From contig OY744617.1 of assembly GCA_963556255.1 (NCBI GenBank), positions 31,544,144-31,608,143 on the forward strand: a DNA stretch of 64,000 bases, in the 5' to 3' direction. The first letter of the stretch is position 1, and the number at the start of each line of letters is the position of its first letter. The stretch is from Allolobophora icterica (taxonomy: Eukaryota > Annelida > Clitellata > Crassiclitellata > Lumbricidae). The position numbers and the translations under genes are program-made. Positions 12,255-22,531 of the stretch are shown piece by piece. The notes under the pieces were generated by a model, which ran no database searches, was not told where the DNA came from, and saw only the letters and a program-made list of their open reading frames with translations.

Positions 12255-12861
12255 AAGGAAAAACGAAATGGACTATTGAAGTTTGTCAGATTTGGGTTAA
12301 AGCTTGAATCGTGTCACACTCTTGTGACGTGCTTTTGGCGTCTTCATTAGCTAATTGAATCGTGTCACACTCTTGTGACATGCCTCTGTCGTCTTAAGGA
12401 GCTAATTGAAACTTACAACAGTATTGTGACATGCAAACTGAATTGTAACATGCTCTTGTTTCTTTGACCTGGGTGTAGGCCTATATATATCGAAAGTAAC
12501 GAGAAATAATAAATACCATTATTTAAAAACATCTACTGAACAATGTACCTATAACTTCTATTCTAGCCTTACCTCAAATTATATTATATTTCCTACATGT
12601 GCACTTCCCTACAGCCATGATTTCCTAACTACCTATGTACTCGTACTGTTACTTATGATAATAACAAGTTGCGACCTTGTCAAATTGCTTTTGTGAATAA
12701 AGGATTTTGATTGATTGATTGAGTGAGCGATTAAGTAACAGATTAACCTAAAACAACTAGATAATAAGTTCTTAACTAGTTTCAAGTGTCACTCGTTTAT
12801 ATTAACGAAGGAAGACTGCTGGATTAGAAGTAAAACGCAGAAGTGAAGCTCTTGGCTACAA
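12255..12861 (+). repeat. Intergenic repeat with about 52-bp tandem units
   Basis: From about 12,306 the block ctaattgaatcgtgtcacac...tgtgacatgc...gtcttcag repeats three to four times, each unit carrying the small dyad gtcacac/tgtgac. The rest includes a LINE-like tail at 12,700 (gattgattgattga). The same DNA recurs at 27,733-28,339 and, diverged, at 38,830-39,390. Confidence 0.75.
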
Positions 12862-12862
12862 A

Positions 12863-13877
12863 GAAGGACACCATTCCTTCCGCCTCATTTATTATCACTC
12901 GCCGTCCCACAGTTTATCTTTCTGCCATAAACAGCCGACAAATCCTGCTCGCTCTTCTGCTTTCCAGTGACATCAAAACAAATCCTGGGCCCAGCAAACA
13001 TTCCTCATTTCATTCATCCAGGTCTCCCAACAAGAATTTTCTACTCTGTTCTCTCAATATTCGGTCTTTTCTCAACCCCGAAAACTCCATTGCATTAAGT
13101 GATCTTGTCACCTGCTCTCGACCACCCGATCTCATTGCCCTACAAGAAACCTGGATATGTACTTCGTCCTCTAACCCTCATCTCTCTGATTGCACTCCTC
13201 GTGGCTATTCCCTGCTAAGCTTTCCTCGCATCACCTCCTCCTCAAAATCCGCTAAAATCTCTGGTGGTGGCACTGCCTTCTTGGTCCGTGAACCGGCTGT
13301 TGTCCTAAATTCCTGTCGATATACGTTCCGCTCTTTTGAATGCTCCTCCACAACTCTTCGACTTGCATCCGACCTGATCACAGTTTTCAATATCTACCGC
13401 CGTCCCGCCTCGTCCGCCTATTCCTCCAAACCCTCCATCTTTCTTGATGAATTTGACTCCCTTCTTTCTCTCGCTGCCATTACTCCCAGCAAGTTTTTAC
13501 TAACCGGTGAATTCAACATTTATGTAGACAATTCCTCTGACCCTCTTGCATCAGATTTCCTTAACCTCATCTCCTCGGTCAATCTAACCCAACATGTTCA
13601 CATCCCGACCCATGTAAAGAATCACACCTTGATCTTTTCATCACCTCCTCTGCTTCCCTCTTATCTCGCAAGCTATCACACACGGTTCTCAATATTGCTG
13701 ATCATTATCTTATCATCGCTGACCTTGAAATCAAGCCTTTTGCTCGGCCTCCTTCTTCTGCTCATTCCTACCGTCTCACCGGGTCCATTGACCGTCAGGC
13801 CTTCATTCAAAGAAATACTATTCCTCACTTATCCATTCCAGCGCCTAAAACCCAAGACATCTCTGGAAAGCTGTTAA
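12863..13877 (+). pseudogene. L2-type LINE endonuclease
   Basis: The frame includes ARRPTVYLS-type N-terminal sequence, DIKTNPGP, LCSLNIRSFLN, DLIALQETW, GGGTAFLV, VFNIYRRPAS and LLTGEFNIYVD (MGDFN equivalent, with Asp changed to Glu). After about 13,650 the frame is lost. There is no genuine ATG at the upstream end of the frame, so the true start is missing or lies in another frame. Confidence 0.75.
12969..12992 (+). other. 2A-like ribosome-skipping motif (degenerate)
   Basis: The codons read DIKTNPGP after a leucine-rich run (LLALLLSS). Canonical 2A is D-x-E-x-N-P-G-P, so only the Glu is changed (to Lys). 2A-like peptides at the N-terminus of LINE ORF2 are known from echinoderm and other invertebrate non-LTR elements. 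Whether this variant skips is unknown. Confidence 0.65.
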
Positions 13878-14119
13878 CACTCTCCTTCATCGCAAATCTC
13901 CCTCCCCACTGTCTAGCTCCCTTCCCTCGACCTCTATGGCTGATACCTTCTGTAAATTTTTCTCTGGCAAAATCTCAGCCCTTCGCCTCACATTACAATC
14001 TCTTCTAGACACACATTTCCCCACTACCTCCTCCTGCACTGATTCACTCCCTTCTCTCAAGCCTACTCCTCCTCCCTCTCAGTCATCGCTCCCAATTCTC
14101 TCCCGCCTCTGAAGCAGAA

Positions 14120-14974
14120 GTGTCATTCCTCCTAAACTCTCTCCCTAACAAGCAATGCGAACTTGATCATAACCCTACCTCGGTTGTAAAAGACTGTGCC
14201 TCTGTCCTCGTTCCTGTAATCACCAAAATTATCAATCTCTCACTCTCTACCGGCAACTTCCCAATGGCCTTTAAGCACTCTCTAGTCACTCCTCTTCTTA
14301 AAAAAGCAAACCTTGACAAAGAAAACCTATCCAACTATCGTCCCATCTTCAATCTTTCCTTTCTATCTAAGTTAACCACTACCTTTCTTCTAATTCACTT
14401 CTTAACCCTCTACCAATCTGGATTCACTAAACACCACTCTCCTTCTCTAAACACATTTCCAACCTCCCGCGCTACTGCTTCATGCACATTCGTGACCTCC
14501 GACGCATCCGACCTTTGCCTTGATTATTGCAATTCTCTCTTTCTCAATCTAGAATCCACTCAAATCAAGCGTCTGCAACTTATTCAAAACTCACTTGCAA
14601 GAGCTGTCACTAGAACGCCCAAACATCATCATATCACTCCCATCCTCAAATCACTCCATTGGCTACAAATCCCAGAGCGAATTCACTTCAAAGTCCTATC
14701 GCTAACCTACAACTTCCTACAATCTTTCCAGCCCGAGTACCTTCGTGATCTCTTCACAATCCAGGAAACCCGCTCCACCCGATCCTCCTCCTATCTCAGT
14801 CTTTATCGACCCCCATTCACTACTCATCTCAAGTTCTCCAACCGAGCCATTTCCATCACAGCACCACGCCTCTGGAATGATCTTCTCCCTGAATTCCGCA
14901 GATTCTCCGTTCCACCATCATCTTTGCAACCTGTTCTCCATCCTCCTCCTCATGTTACTCTCTATCAGCTCTGA
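14120..14974 (+). pseudogene. L2-type RT with catalytic core deleted
   Basis: It reads LSNYRPIFNLSFLSK and QSGFTKHHS, then jumps directly to [13 protein letters not shown] and the C-terminal ITPILKSLHWLQIPERIHF and SITAPRLWNDLLPEF. Compared with the element at 1,658-4,048, the whole segment with motifs A, B and the YxDD box is absent. The frame stays open across the deletion but cannot encode an active polymerase. Confidence 0.85.
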
Positions 14975-14999
14975 AACAGCTCTGAAATCTCTCAGAAGC

Positions 15000-15410
15000 T
15001 GATTGGCGAGCTCTTCGTAGACCATAAACTGGGGCTGTTCATTCATTGTCAAATACCAAAGTCAGAAGTTATTACTACTAATACTTAAGTCAGAAGTTAT
15101 TACTACTAATACTTTAGACGGAAGTTATTACTACTAATACTTTAGTCAGAAGTTATTACTACTAATACTTTAGTCAGAAGTTATTACTACTAATACTTTA
15201 GTCAGAATTTATTACTAGTAATACTTTAGTCAGAAGTTGTTTATACTAAAACTAAAAAATTGTGAATTTTAATTAATTATTTATTTGCGCCTGATATTCA
15301 ATTACGGCCAGGCGCCTACATTCGTAGCCAATACGATAGTCAGAAGTTATTACTACTAATACTATAGTCAGAAGTTATTAGTACTAATACTTTTTAAAAA
15401 TTGTGAAATT
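15000..15410. repeat. 28-bp minisatellite, unit-1 copy
   Basis: The unit gtcagaagttattactacta plus atacttta repeats head to tail from about 15,061 to 15,240, with further units at 15,338-15,390 separated by a cctgatattca...gccaggcgcc block. The same array with small differences lies at 58,090-58,380. Confidence 0.9.
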
Positions 15411-16085
15411 TAATTATTTATTTATACCTGATGTTCAGTTGAAGCCAGGCGCCTACATTCGTCTTGAAAGACACTTTCATCACGCAACTTCTTCAGTCTA
15501 GCAGCCTTGTAGCCACACCCAAGGCAGAGACCTATTACATTTTTCACCGCCTTTTCACAACCCATAAAAGGCTTCGTACCACCACCCTTTCTTTAATAAG
15601 TGAAGTTTGCAATAAACCCCTAGGCAGCTATTACCACATATGTTTTTCGTGCTAATTACTAACCACGCACAAAGATGTTTGCCCTTCATTTTCATAGATA
15701 ATTATATATGCCGAGCATAGATTTTCTCTAATTGGCATATCAAAACGTTTATTCAAAGCAATGTGTAGTAAAATTCAAATATCAATACTATAGTCAGATT
15801 ATTTTATTTATACTAATACTTTAAAAAGTTTTGAATTTTTATATTTGTATTTATACCTGATATTCAGTACGGCCAGGCGATGACATTCGTTTTGGAAGAT
15901 GCTCTGTAGGCCCTGAAATTCGATTTTTTACTATAAGGGCCAGTTTTCAAATCAAAAAAAGCAGACTCAACGTTTTAACGATCGATCTGCTATAAGAGCT
16001 TGGGGAACCTGTGGAAGCCCTTAAAATCGATTTTTGCTATAAGGGCCTGCGGGCTCTAAGGCCCTCTGGAGGGACTGGTACCAAA
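15411..16085 (-). pseudogene. Broken copy of a Cys-rich ORF plus repeat remnants
   Basis: The minus strand between about 15,435 and 15,660 matches the Cys-rich frame at 58,403-58,642 but has lost five bases (ctcagtc) and one base near its 5' end, breaking the frame. Distal sequence to 16,085 contains another cctgatattcag...aggcg block and no gene. Confidence 0.5.
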
Positions 16086-16089
16086 CCGA

Positions 16090-16540
16090 ATTTCTCATCT
16101 ACTTAGAGGACATCATTAAGTTTGACCATATCTCTTCCTACATCCAAGACTCCCTTCACTGGTTTCCCATTCACTAACGCATCCAATTAAAGGTTCATTC
16201 CTCATGAGCAACTGTCTTGTGGCCTCAGCTTCGTTGTATCTCAGGACTTACTGTAACCAGGTTTCCAGTTTTTCTGGGTAGGTTTCTCCACGGTCATCTG
16301 CCCGTGGACACTTGGTTGTTCCTTGGATGTGCACTGCTTCGGACCTTTTTCCTCATTTTTGCGGTCGTAATTTCTTCCAGCCGGAACCGCCTGCCTCAGG
16401 CCCTTAGGCTTGAACTCCTCTCCCTCCTGTCCAGTTCCGCAGGCGCCTGAAAACCTTTCTCTTTGACAGTGAAGACATTGACCCAGGCCGTGAGCGCAAC
16501 TGATAAAGAGTGGCGCTATATAAATTTTCGATTACCATTA
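16090..16540 (+). mobile_element. L2-type LINE 3' end upstream of gene 1
   Basis: Degenerate codons for SLHW-P-IH-RIQLK near 16,150-16,190, then RLPQALRLELLSL and RRRLKT-LFDSEDID near 16,390-16,490, end in gagtggcgctatataaat, which is typical of L2 C-termini and 3' ends. An equivalent piece precedes gene 3 at 59,045-59,495, so it was present before those two units separated. Gene 2 lacks it. Confidence 0.75.
16517..16525 (+). promoter_or_regulatory. TATA-like box from the L2 tail (candidate)
   Basis: The string tatataaat lies at the L2 3' end, about 310 bp before the gene 1 start codon and just before the 5' flank that all three genes share. Gene 3 has gtataaat at the same place. A promoter role is inference from position. 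Confidence 0.25.
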
Positions 16541-16769
<229 letters not shown>

Positions 16770-16826
16770 CGATGTCAATGGTAATGGTGATGAGGCTGAC
16801 TTATTAAAATGCAGATATTTTCATTT

Positions 16827-16829
16827 AGG
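16827..16829 (+). promoter_or_regulatory. Putative 3' splice site before the gene 1 start
   Basis: The sequence ttttcatttag|g precedes ATG by one base. A branch-like ctgac lies about 30 bp upstream at 16,796-16,800. The acceptor string is identical in genes 2 and 3 (49,979-49,981 and 59,702-59,704) although the sequence further upstream varies. Use of this site would remove the upstream ATG tract from the mRNA. Confidence 0.45.
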
Positions 16830-19715
16830 ATGACGGAACATGTGGGTAAATCGAATGAAGAAATGGCATCTTTGTTCATCGCTGGCACGTGCCAATTACT
16901 TCCAAAGTCAATTCCTCTTGTTTCTGATCATATGCATGACTTAATAGCGTCCCAGAATACAGCAACAACTATGTATTCATTTGCATGTGGCAGCATTGCT
17001 GAGTTCTATATCCGACCGCTGAATTCGTGCATTGATGACTTAGATCTCTTGTTTGCCGAAATCGATGAGCTGGCCTTCAGTAGCGACTTTCCAGTATTGC
17101 CAAGGGATTTAAGTGGCCTAGCAGATACAATCAAGTGTTTCAAGATTGAATCATGCCATGGTTTTCCAGGATTTGCTCAATTACGATATTTCGGGGAAAT
17201 GAACTATAATTGGAAATATAAAAACTACGAATTTATGCACACAGCTCTTTCAAGCAGCTACGCGGCGCTAGATATGGATCAAGTTGCACAGCAACATAAT
17301 ATGATTCCTTCGAAACTCCCAGCAAAAGCCTCTCCCAAAACTGCTAGGGGTCCAGCAATTAAATATCGACAACGTGGTATCAAACGCGATTTCGTCCGCA
17401 GCATGTGGTGCCCACAATGGCCTCAAGAAGCCCAGGGTTGGCTTAAACGACCTAGGAATAATGGATGGCCGACCATTGATACAATCACCGAGGTTACACA
17501 AAATGGATGTCATGTTGTCTTCGTTAAGCATCGTTTTTGCACAGACGATAAACTGCAGTGGAGATTTTCATTTTCAGTGGCGGAGACAATTTTACTTCAG
17601 AGTTGGACTAAAATTCAACAGATTGTCTACCATTTGTTGAGATTCTTCAGCAAGAGAGAATTAATACAAAGGGATTGTCCAAAGGAGGATGAGGTTCTCT
17701 GTACGTATCATTTAAAGACGCTAATGTTATGGACTTGTGAAGTGATGTCGCCGGAATGGTGGAATTCCTCTTCTCTTTTTGGGATCTGCTGTGAGTTATT
17801 GAAGAAGCTTTCAGACTGGCTACAGAAGAGGCACTGCCCAAACTACTTTATTCTGGAAGCAAATTTATTTCATGAATCATCGAGCTCCACAATCCATGAC
17901 AAGACTGTAAAACGACTAAATGAATTCCGAAATTCTGGCAGTCTCTGCCATTGGTTCGTGGAAAATTACATACTGTCATTCATTGGGACACATTTCGTGC
18001 ACAATTTTAGCACAATGGAGGTAATGCAACATTTACCGGATTTCATGCTGGCTTTCTTTGAGTATTGGAAAGTGACTGTATTAAAGTCATTGGATTCATT
18101 AATCAATAGCGCATTAGCCACTTCAAATGAGAGTTGTTTTCATTTAATAAAATGCGGATACAATACAGGACTGCGCAATCTTTTCGTACAAGGATATATT
18201 CCAAGATATGTTGAATTGAAAATGCACTTTGGACTGAGAAAGGTTCCAGCAATAGGCCTTCAGAACCTGTTATGCTTCAAGTACTTAGACATAGTATTGT
18301 TTATTTTCCACACAGCATATGGTTTAGGATGCGGAGATATTTCATGGGATAGCAGTCTCTTTGTTGATTTTGTCAATGCAATTTCGATACAACCAAAAAT
18401 TGTAAGGTCTCAGTATCATAATTTTCCGAAAGCGTACGCAGCAGAAAGTTGTCGGTTTCAATTTCTGCGTGCTCAGGATCTCTTAAAAAATTTAAGTGGA
18501 TCAAATAGTCGTCCAGAATTTCAACTACTGTCTCTCATGTCAAAAGAATTTCTTAGAAGAGCTTTAGAACACGAAGGTTCTAAATGCAACTGCATTGCGC
18601 CTGCAGCTTTGGCCTATCTGGCTGGTATCCACTTTGCCACATCTGACTACCAACTAGCAATACGCTTCTGCTTGTCAGTTCTCGTGGATCAGCCTTCACT
18701 AGAGGATAAGGAGACACTGAATGGAGGTTGTTTGTTGTTTATTGACGATGTCGCGAGAATCGTTGGATTGTGTGTACTTCACAAAAAGATCACTGACAAC
18801 AATCTTCATTACATTGACAGGCGGCTTTATCTTGATCTGCGTCTTTCACCCGAGATCTTTGCTCGCTATTTAGGTGTAACATCAGCCGAAATAATATCCA
18901 AACATTTATATTTTCATCGTGATTTTGCGGAATCAGCATTTCCTGTGGACGAATATTTGAAGGCTTTAATGAAACGGAGATGCATTGTTTCGATTAAGTC
19001 AATTTCTCATTTTGATGTTACCAGACAGATCGTTTATCACAGAACAGATGCACTGATTGAAACCCTGGTTACAACTTTGAATCCTTTGATAGTCAAAGAA
19101 AGAATAATTGATATTCTAATGGAATATGCTCTAGAAAATATGATTTCATTCTACAATGTGTTTCGCAACGACTTTGGCGTCGATTGCAACACAGCTGACT
19201 GCTATCGTGCTTTGTACCTTTACAAGTGTCGCCAATACGATGAAGTGCAGAGTTTGTGTGAGCGAATTCTGCAAGAGCCTGATCTGCAGAGCGATCTGAA
19301 GAAATTTTCATTTGCGAATGTCTTGTTGTTGCCACCATTTGACTCTCTTTTTGATGAAGAAGTACAGTCATTGCTTGGATTTCACACACTGTTTTATTAT
19401 TTATCACCTTCGAATGACGCTATGGGCAAAGTTAATGAACTAAGTGACGAGTCAACGTTTGAACAGGGGTTTGCCGCACAGGTATACTTTCATAGGCTTG
19501 GACTCGGCTATCTTGTTTCAGAGAATTACTTCATTAAAAGACACTATTTTCTTGGAAGATATTTTCTTGCAAAATACTTGAAAGTAAGGTGTTGTATTGA
19601 TTGCAAATTTCCATATTCAGAGGCTATGACTGATCTTACTTCTGAGGAAACAAATCTTCCGTTTGAACACATCATTCGAAAATTTCTTCTGCGAAAGCTT
19701 CGTATTAAAAAGTAG
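16830..19715 (+). CDS. Mab-21/cGAS-like nucleotidyltransferase with long TPR-like C-terminus (gene 1)
   Basis: 961 codons in one exon. I chose the ATG of MTEHVGKS because it is the one shared by all three paralogues; an in-frame ATG seven codons upstream (16,809) is not conserved in gene 2. Residues about 1-350 are a Mab-21/cGAS-like nucleotidyltransferase. G54-S55 opens the active site and D70-L71-D72 is the metal-binding pair (cGAS E225/D227). GPA is at 174-176 and D187 is the likely third carboxylate (cGAS D319). W244-RFSFSVAE matches cGAS WRLSFSHIE, and LCTYHLKTLMLW lies in the helical lobe. The cGAS H-CC-C zinc insertion is absent. Residues about 380-961 are all-helical, with TPR-like hairpins near 589-620 and 788-818 and a basic end (RKFLLRKLRIKK). 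Families of this type make cyclic dinucleotides after ligand sensing, but activity here is inferred. Confidence 0.85.
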   Translation: MTEHVGKSNEEMASLFIAGTCQLLPKSIPLVSDHMHDLIASQNTATTMYSFACGSIAEFYIRPLNSCIDDLDLLFAEIDELAFSSDFPVLPRDLSGLADTIKCFKIESCHGFPGFAQLRYFGEMNYNWKYKNYEFMHTALSSSYAALDMDQVAQQHNMIPSKLPAKASPKTARGPAIKYRQRGIKRDFVRSMWCPQWPQEAQGWLKRPRNNGWPTIDTITEVTQNGCHVVFVKHRFCTDDKLQWRFSFSVAETILLQSWTKIQQIVYHLLRFFSKRELIQRDCPKEDEVLCTYHLKTLMLWTCEVMSPEWWNSSSLFGICCELLKKLSDWLQKRHCPNYFILEANLFHESSSSTIHDKTVKRLNEFRNSGSLCHWFVENYILSFIGTHFVHNFSTMEVMQHLPDFMLAFFEYWKVTVLKSLDSLINSALATSNESCFHLIKCGYNTGLRNLFVQGYIPRYVELKMHFGLRKVPAIGLQNLLCFKYLDIVLFIFHTAYGLGCGDISWDSSLFVDFVNAISIQPKIVRSQYHNFPKAYAAESCRFQFLRAQDLLKNLSGSNSRPEFQLLSLMSKEFLRRALEHEGSKCNCIAPAALAYLAGIHFATSDYQLAIRFCLSVLVDQPSLEDKETLNGGCLLFIDDVARIVGLCVLHKKITDNNLHYIDRRLYLDLRLSPEIFARYLGVTSAEIISKHLYFHRDFAESAFPVDEYLKALMKRRCIVSIKSISHFDVTRQIVYHRTDALIETLVTTLNPLIVKERIIDILMEYALENMISFYNVFRNDFGVDCNTADCYRALYLYKCRQYDEVQSLCERILQEPDLQSDLKKFSFANVLLLPPFDSLFDEEVQSLLGFHTLFYYLSPSNDAMGKVNELSDESTFEQGFAAQVYFHRLGLGYLVSENYFIKRHYFLGRYFLAKYLKVRCCIDCKFPYSEAMTDLTSEETNLPFEHIIRKFLLRKLRIKK

Positions 19716-20706
19716 TACAAAAGTTTCATCGTATCAATGACCAGGTTAAGTTTTCATACGAAATTTGCAACAAGTTTTTTTCAACCTCTGTTCCACATAT
19801 GGTACTACCATGTGGGACTCCGGCGAATGTGATTCTCTTATAGGCAGACAGATAGAATGAAAAGCTTCTGTACTTGATTAACATTTCATAAGATCAACTG
19901 AACTCTGAATGTGACTTTATTCTATCAGCCTTACAAGAAGCTCCTTCGTGTGGAAGTTCCATCTGTACGGCATTGAAATTTCCAGCACTCAAACTTCACC
20001 CATATTAGAATGAACTATAGTACGATTTCTTGCGTTCTTCCAAAGCTTATTGTGATATCACAGTTCGTGGCATTACATTGCGGTACAACTCGCTCCATAA
20101 CAAGCGTCGAAGAATGAGTTCATCCCCTTCGAAAAAAGCTAACGCACGCTGAAGAATGGAGACGCACAATGAAAGACTCGGGAAAAAGAAGTTCAATCGG
20201 ACGATCGAGGCATACATGAACCCAAACGCAATGCTATTCTCACACTTGGCGGTAAATGTGACATTCGTGTGTGTCCCAACGCTTTTAAATCACGTGGAAA
20301 GAGTGCAGTGTTCATGGCAACGATGAAGCGTAGAGCGCGACAAAAACAGAGAGGAGAGGACGCACTCTTTGGCAAACAGTTATAAAAACGAGACGGATGG
20401 ATTTCTATTCAGCAAACACGAAAGGAAGTTCCTTTAACCTCGAGGAGCAGCCATGAACTTGAAAAGCTGTATTAGTGACTTAATTCTTTGACATCCTCTC
20501 ATGGACATTGTAGCAGAATTGCTTATTTTGCGTTAGCACATGGACATTGATTATGGCTCACGCTGCATCAAAGTAGCCAGTGCTGATTGATGTTAGTAAT
20601 TCCAGGCGATTCAATGTCTTTAGCTTACACGACATTCTATTGGAAAGTAGTCAGCAACCATAATCCGTTGCAGAAATCCGTTGCAGAAATCCGAATGGTC
20701 AGAGAA
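19716..20706 (+). other. Conserved 3' flank of gene unit 1
   Basis: Nearly the same as 62,585-63,840 and partly matched by 52,859-52,910, 53,535-53,637 and 55,579-55,925 after gene 2. No ORF is shared, and no AATAAA was seen close to the stop. The flank is probably 3' UTR and spacer carried along by duplication. Confidence 0.6.
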
Positions 20707-21031
<325 letters not shown>

Positions 21032-22266
21032 TACTTTTAAGTAGGTAAGTAATCTTTCATTAACACTAGACAAACACTCATACTTAACAACAACAAGACA
21101 TACATTGGCTAAAAGTAGCAAAATAGCACAAGTAACCGAGCAATTAGCACGAGTAACTGAGCAACTGGTCACGTATGTACGTCGTTTGTTTAAACTCTTC
21201 GTTTACAGGCATTTTAACACGATAAAAACACCGCAAAAGTAAACGAAAAGTCATAGTAACTAATCCAAAAGACAGAGTTGGCGAGACGGCGATGCAACGA
21301 ATCGCTAGTGAAAAACACAGGTAAAACAAAACTCCGTAGCATGAAAAAACGGAGATAAATCACAAGCTCAAAATATGCGACAGTCTATAGCCACAAGTCG
21401 GCGCAATCCCCTATATATAATTCATCGTTACTTTGTGGTAGGATTTGTATCGCGGAGGTATACATCAGTTTTGTTTTTTCCTCCGCAGACGAAAGGAGAT
21501 GTTCGCATGTCTTTGATCTTATGCGAGTTTTTAATCTACTACAACCAGCCATTTTGTTGTTGCTTTTCTTCGTCTAGGGTTTTATTCCCAGCTTTACGTT
21601 TGTGGGAGTGCTCGATGGTGTATTAGGTAACGCGCTGGAGTGTCAATTGTTCTACCAAGGCAGAAATTTGGTTCGAGATTTCTGTTCCATCTGCACCCCT
21701 AGCCAACTCGGTTACAACGAGTATACTGAACGTACACCGTCGGTGGGAAGATGAGAAGGGAGAGAACTGGCCACCCGCCTCATATGCCGAGGCCAAGAAA
21801 ATGAAGTCGCTAACAATGAAAGCCGTAGGCTTGTTAGCAGCCCATTTTCAAAGCAGCGTTGGCACGGTACAAGAGTAAAATTTAAATAGTACCAGAGCGT
21901 TTCTGAGTAGAAGTATTTTATGGATGATTGACTGATTGGCTAATGATTGATTGATGGATTTATTGACTGATTGGTTGATTTACTGCCCCGAAACCGTCAA
22001 AACACGCATACTTAGTGTGATCCGTGGACCTTGTGGGCTGACGGAGGAAGCGACAAGCCCTCTACACCTCGTCCCTTGTCTGGCGCGATACAAAGCGGAC
22101 TATTATCGGTCGCGTCGATCCCGACTTCTCACTAGGCAGTCCTGGCGCCCGACATCAATTCCCAGGCCTTTTATTGTATAATTATGTCCACGAGCAAGTC
22201 ACATGTAGAAGAATAACCTCCTGGGCCCTTTTCCTCTTTTCGTACCTCCCGTCCAGAAGCCGATTC
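21032..22266. other. Unassigned stretch
   Basis: No supportable gene. Contains short gattgattgatgg-type repeats near 21,925-21,980. Confidence 0.5.
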
Positions 22267-22437
22267 CTAAGTTAGACTCTCTGGCACCCCATAAAACAGT
22301 AGATTATCGGCTTTGGAGTAGACCTGCTGTTGATCGAGTCTTTCCTTTAATTGTGTGTTCTCAAGCTTGAGCTCGGTGACTCACTCATTAAGTGCCCTCA
22401 AATGCGGATCCATCCACCCTTTCACCATCTTTTCCAT
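22267..22437 (-). pseudogene. LINE ORF1 (L1-type, coiled coil plus RRM start) fragment
   Basis: Reading on the minus strand from an ATG at 22,437: MEKMVKGWMDPHLRALNE, a stop, then VTELKLENTQLKERLDQQQ, VYSKADNLLFYGVPES and a stop. A heptad-like helix followed by YSxxDNLLFYGVPE is the junction of coiled coil and RNA-binding fold in L1-type ORF1 proteins. The fragment is short and carries two stops. Confidence 0.6.
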
Positions 22438-22531
22438 TTTCTCTCAACGTATTGTCTTCCGGATTGCCCCATTGTCTGGCAATGTTAGCTTGGTCGTGCT
22501 CCCTCCTGTCTGCATGATCTAGTTCTCGTGT

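Larger units (their letters stand above)
12862..14975 (+). mobile_element. Internally deleted L2-type LINE, copy A
   Basis: Plus-strand element with a 2A-like peptide, endonuclease, linker, truncated RT and C-terminal region. The 5' boundary is set by comparison with 38,830-39,390, which is collinear up to cttggct(a/t)caaagag and then differs. This is the same family as 1,658-4,048. Confidence 0.8.
9622..15039 (+). repeat. 5.4-kb near-identical duplication, copy A
   Basis: Matches 25,097-30,517 base for base except for a handful of changes: single substitutions at about 9,744, 9,817, 9,948 and 10,505; one A fewer in an A-run of copy B near 26,185; and a 4-bp insertion in copy B near 26,690. 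The left join lies inside the LINE RT. The right end of the match is the assembly gap. Confidence 0.95.

Noticed and set aside
12843..12862. Start codon for the L2 endonuclease frame at 12,843
   Set aside because: The codon is GTG and lies before the inferred element boundary, inside repeat DNA present at 39.37 kb without the LINE.
15061..15390. CRISPR-like array
   Set aside because: The 28-bp units are contiguous with no unique spacers, and the genome is eukaryotic, so this is a minisatellite.
16809..16829. Upstream ATG as the start of gene 1 (and 59,684 for gene 3)
   Set aside because: The equivalent codon in gene 2 is TGT, and the bases between look like a splice acceptor, so the MTEH start is preferred.
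16830..19715. Gene 1 as a recent processed retrogene
   Set aside because: It lacks introns, but its flanks on both sides are shared with unit 3 and no poly(A) tail or target duplication is seen. An ancient retroposition in the ancestor cannot be excluded.
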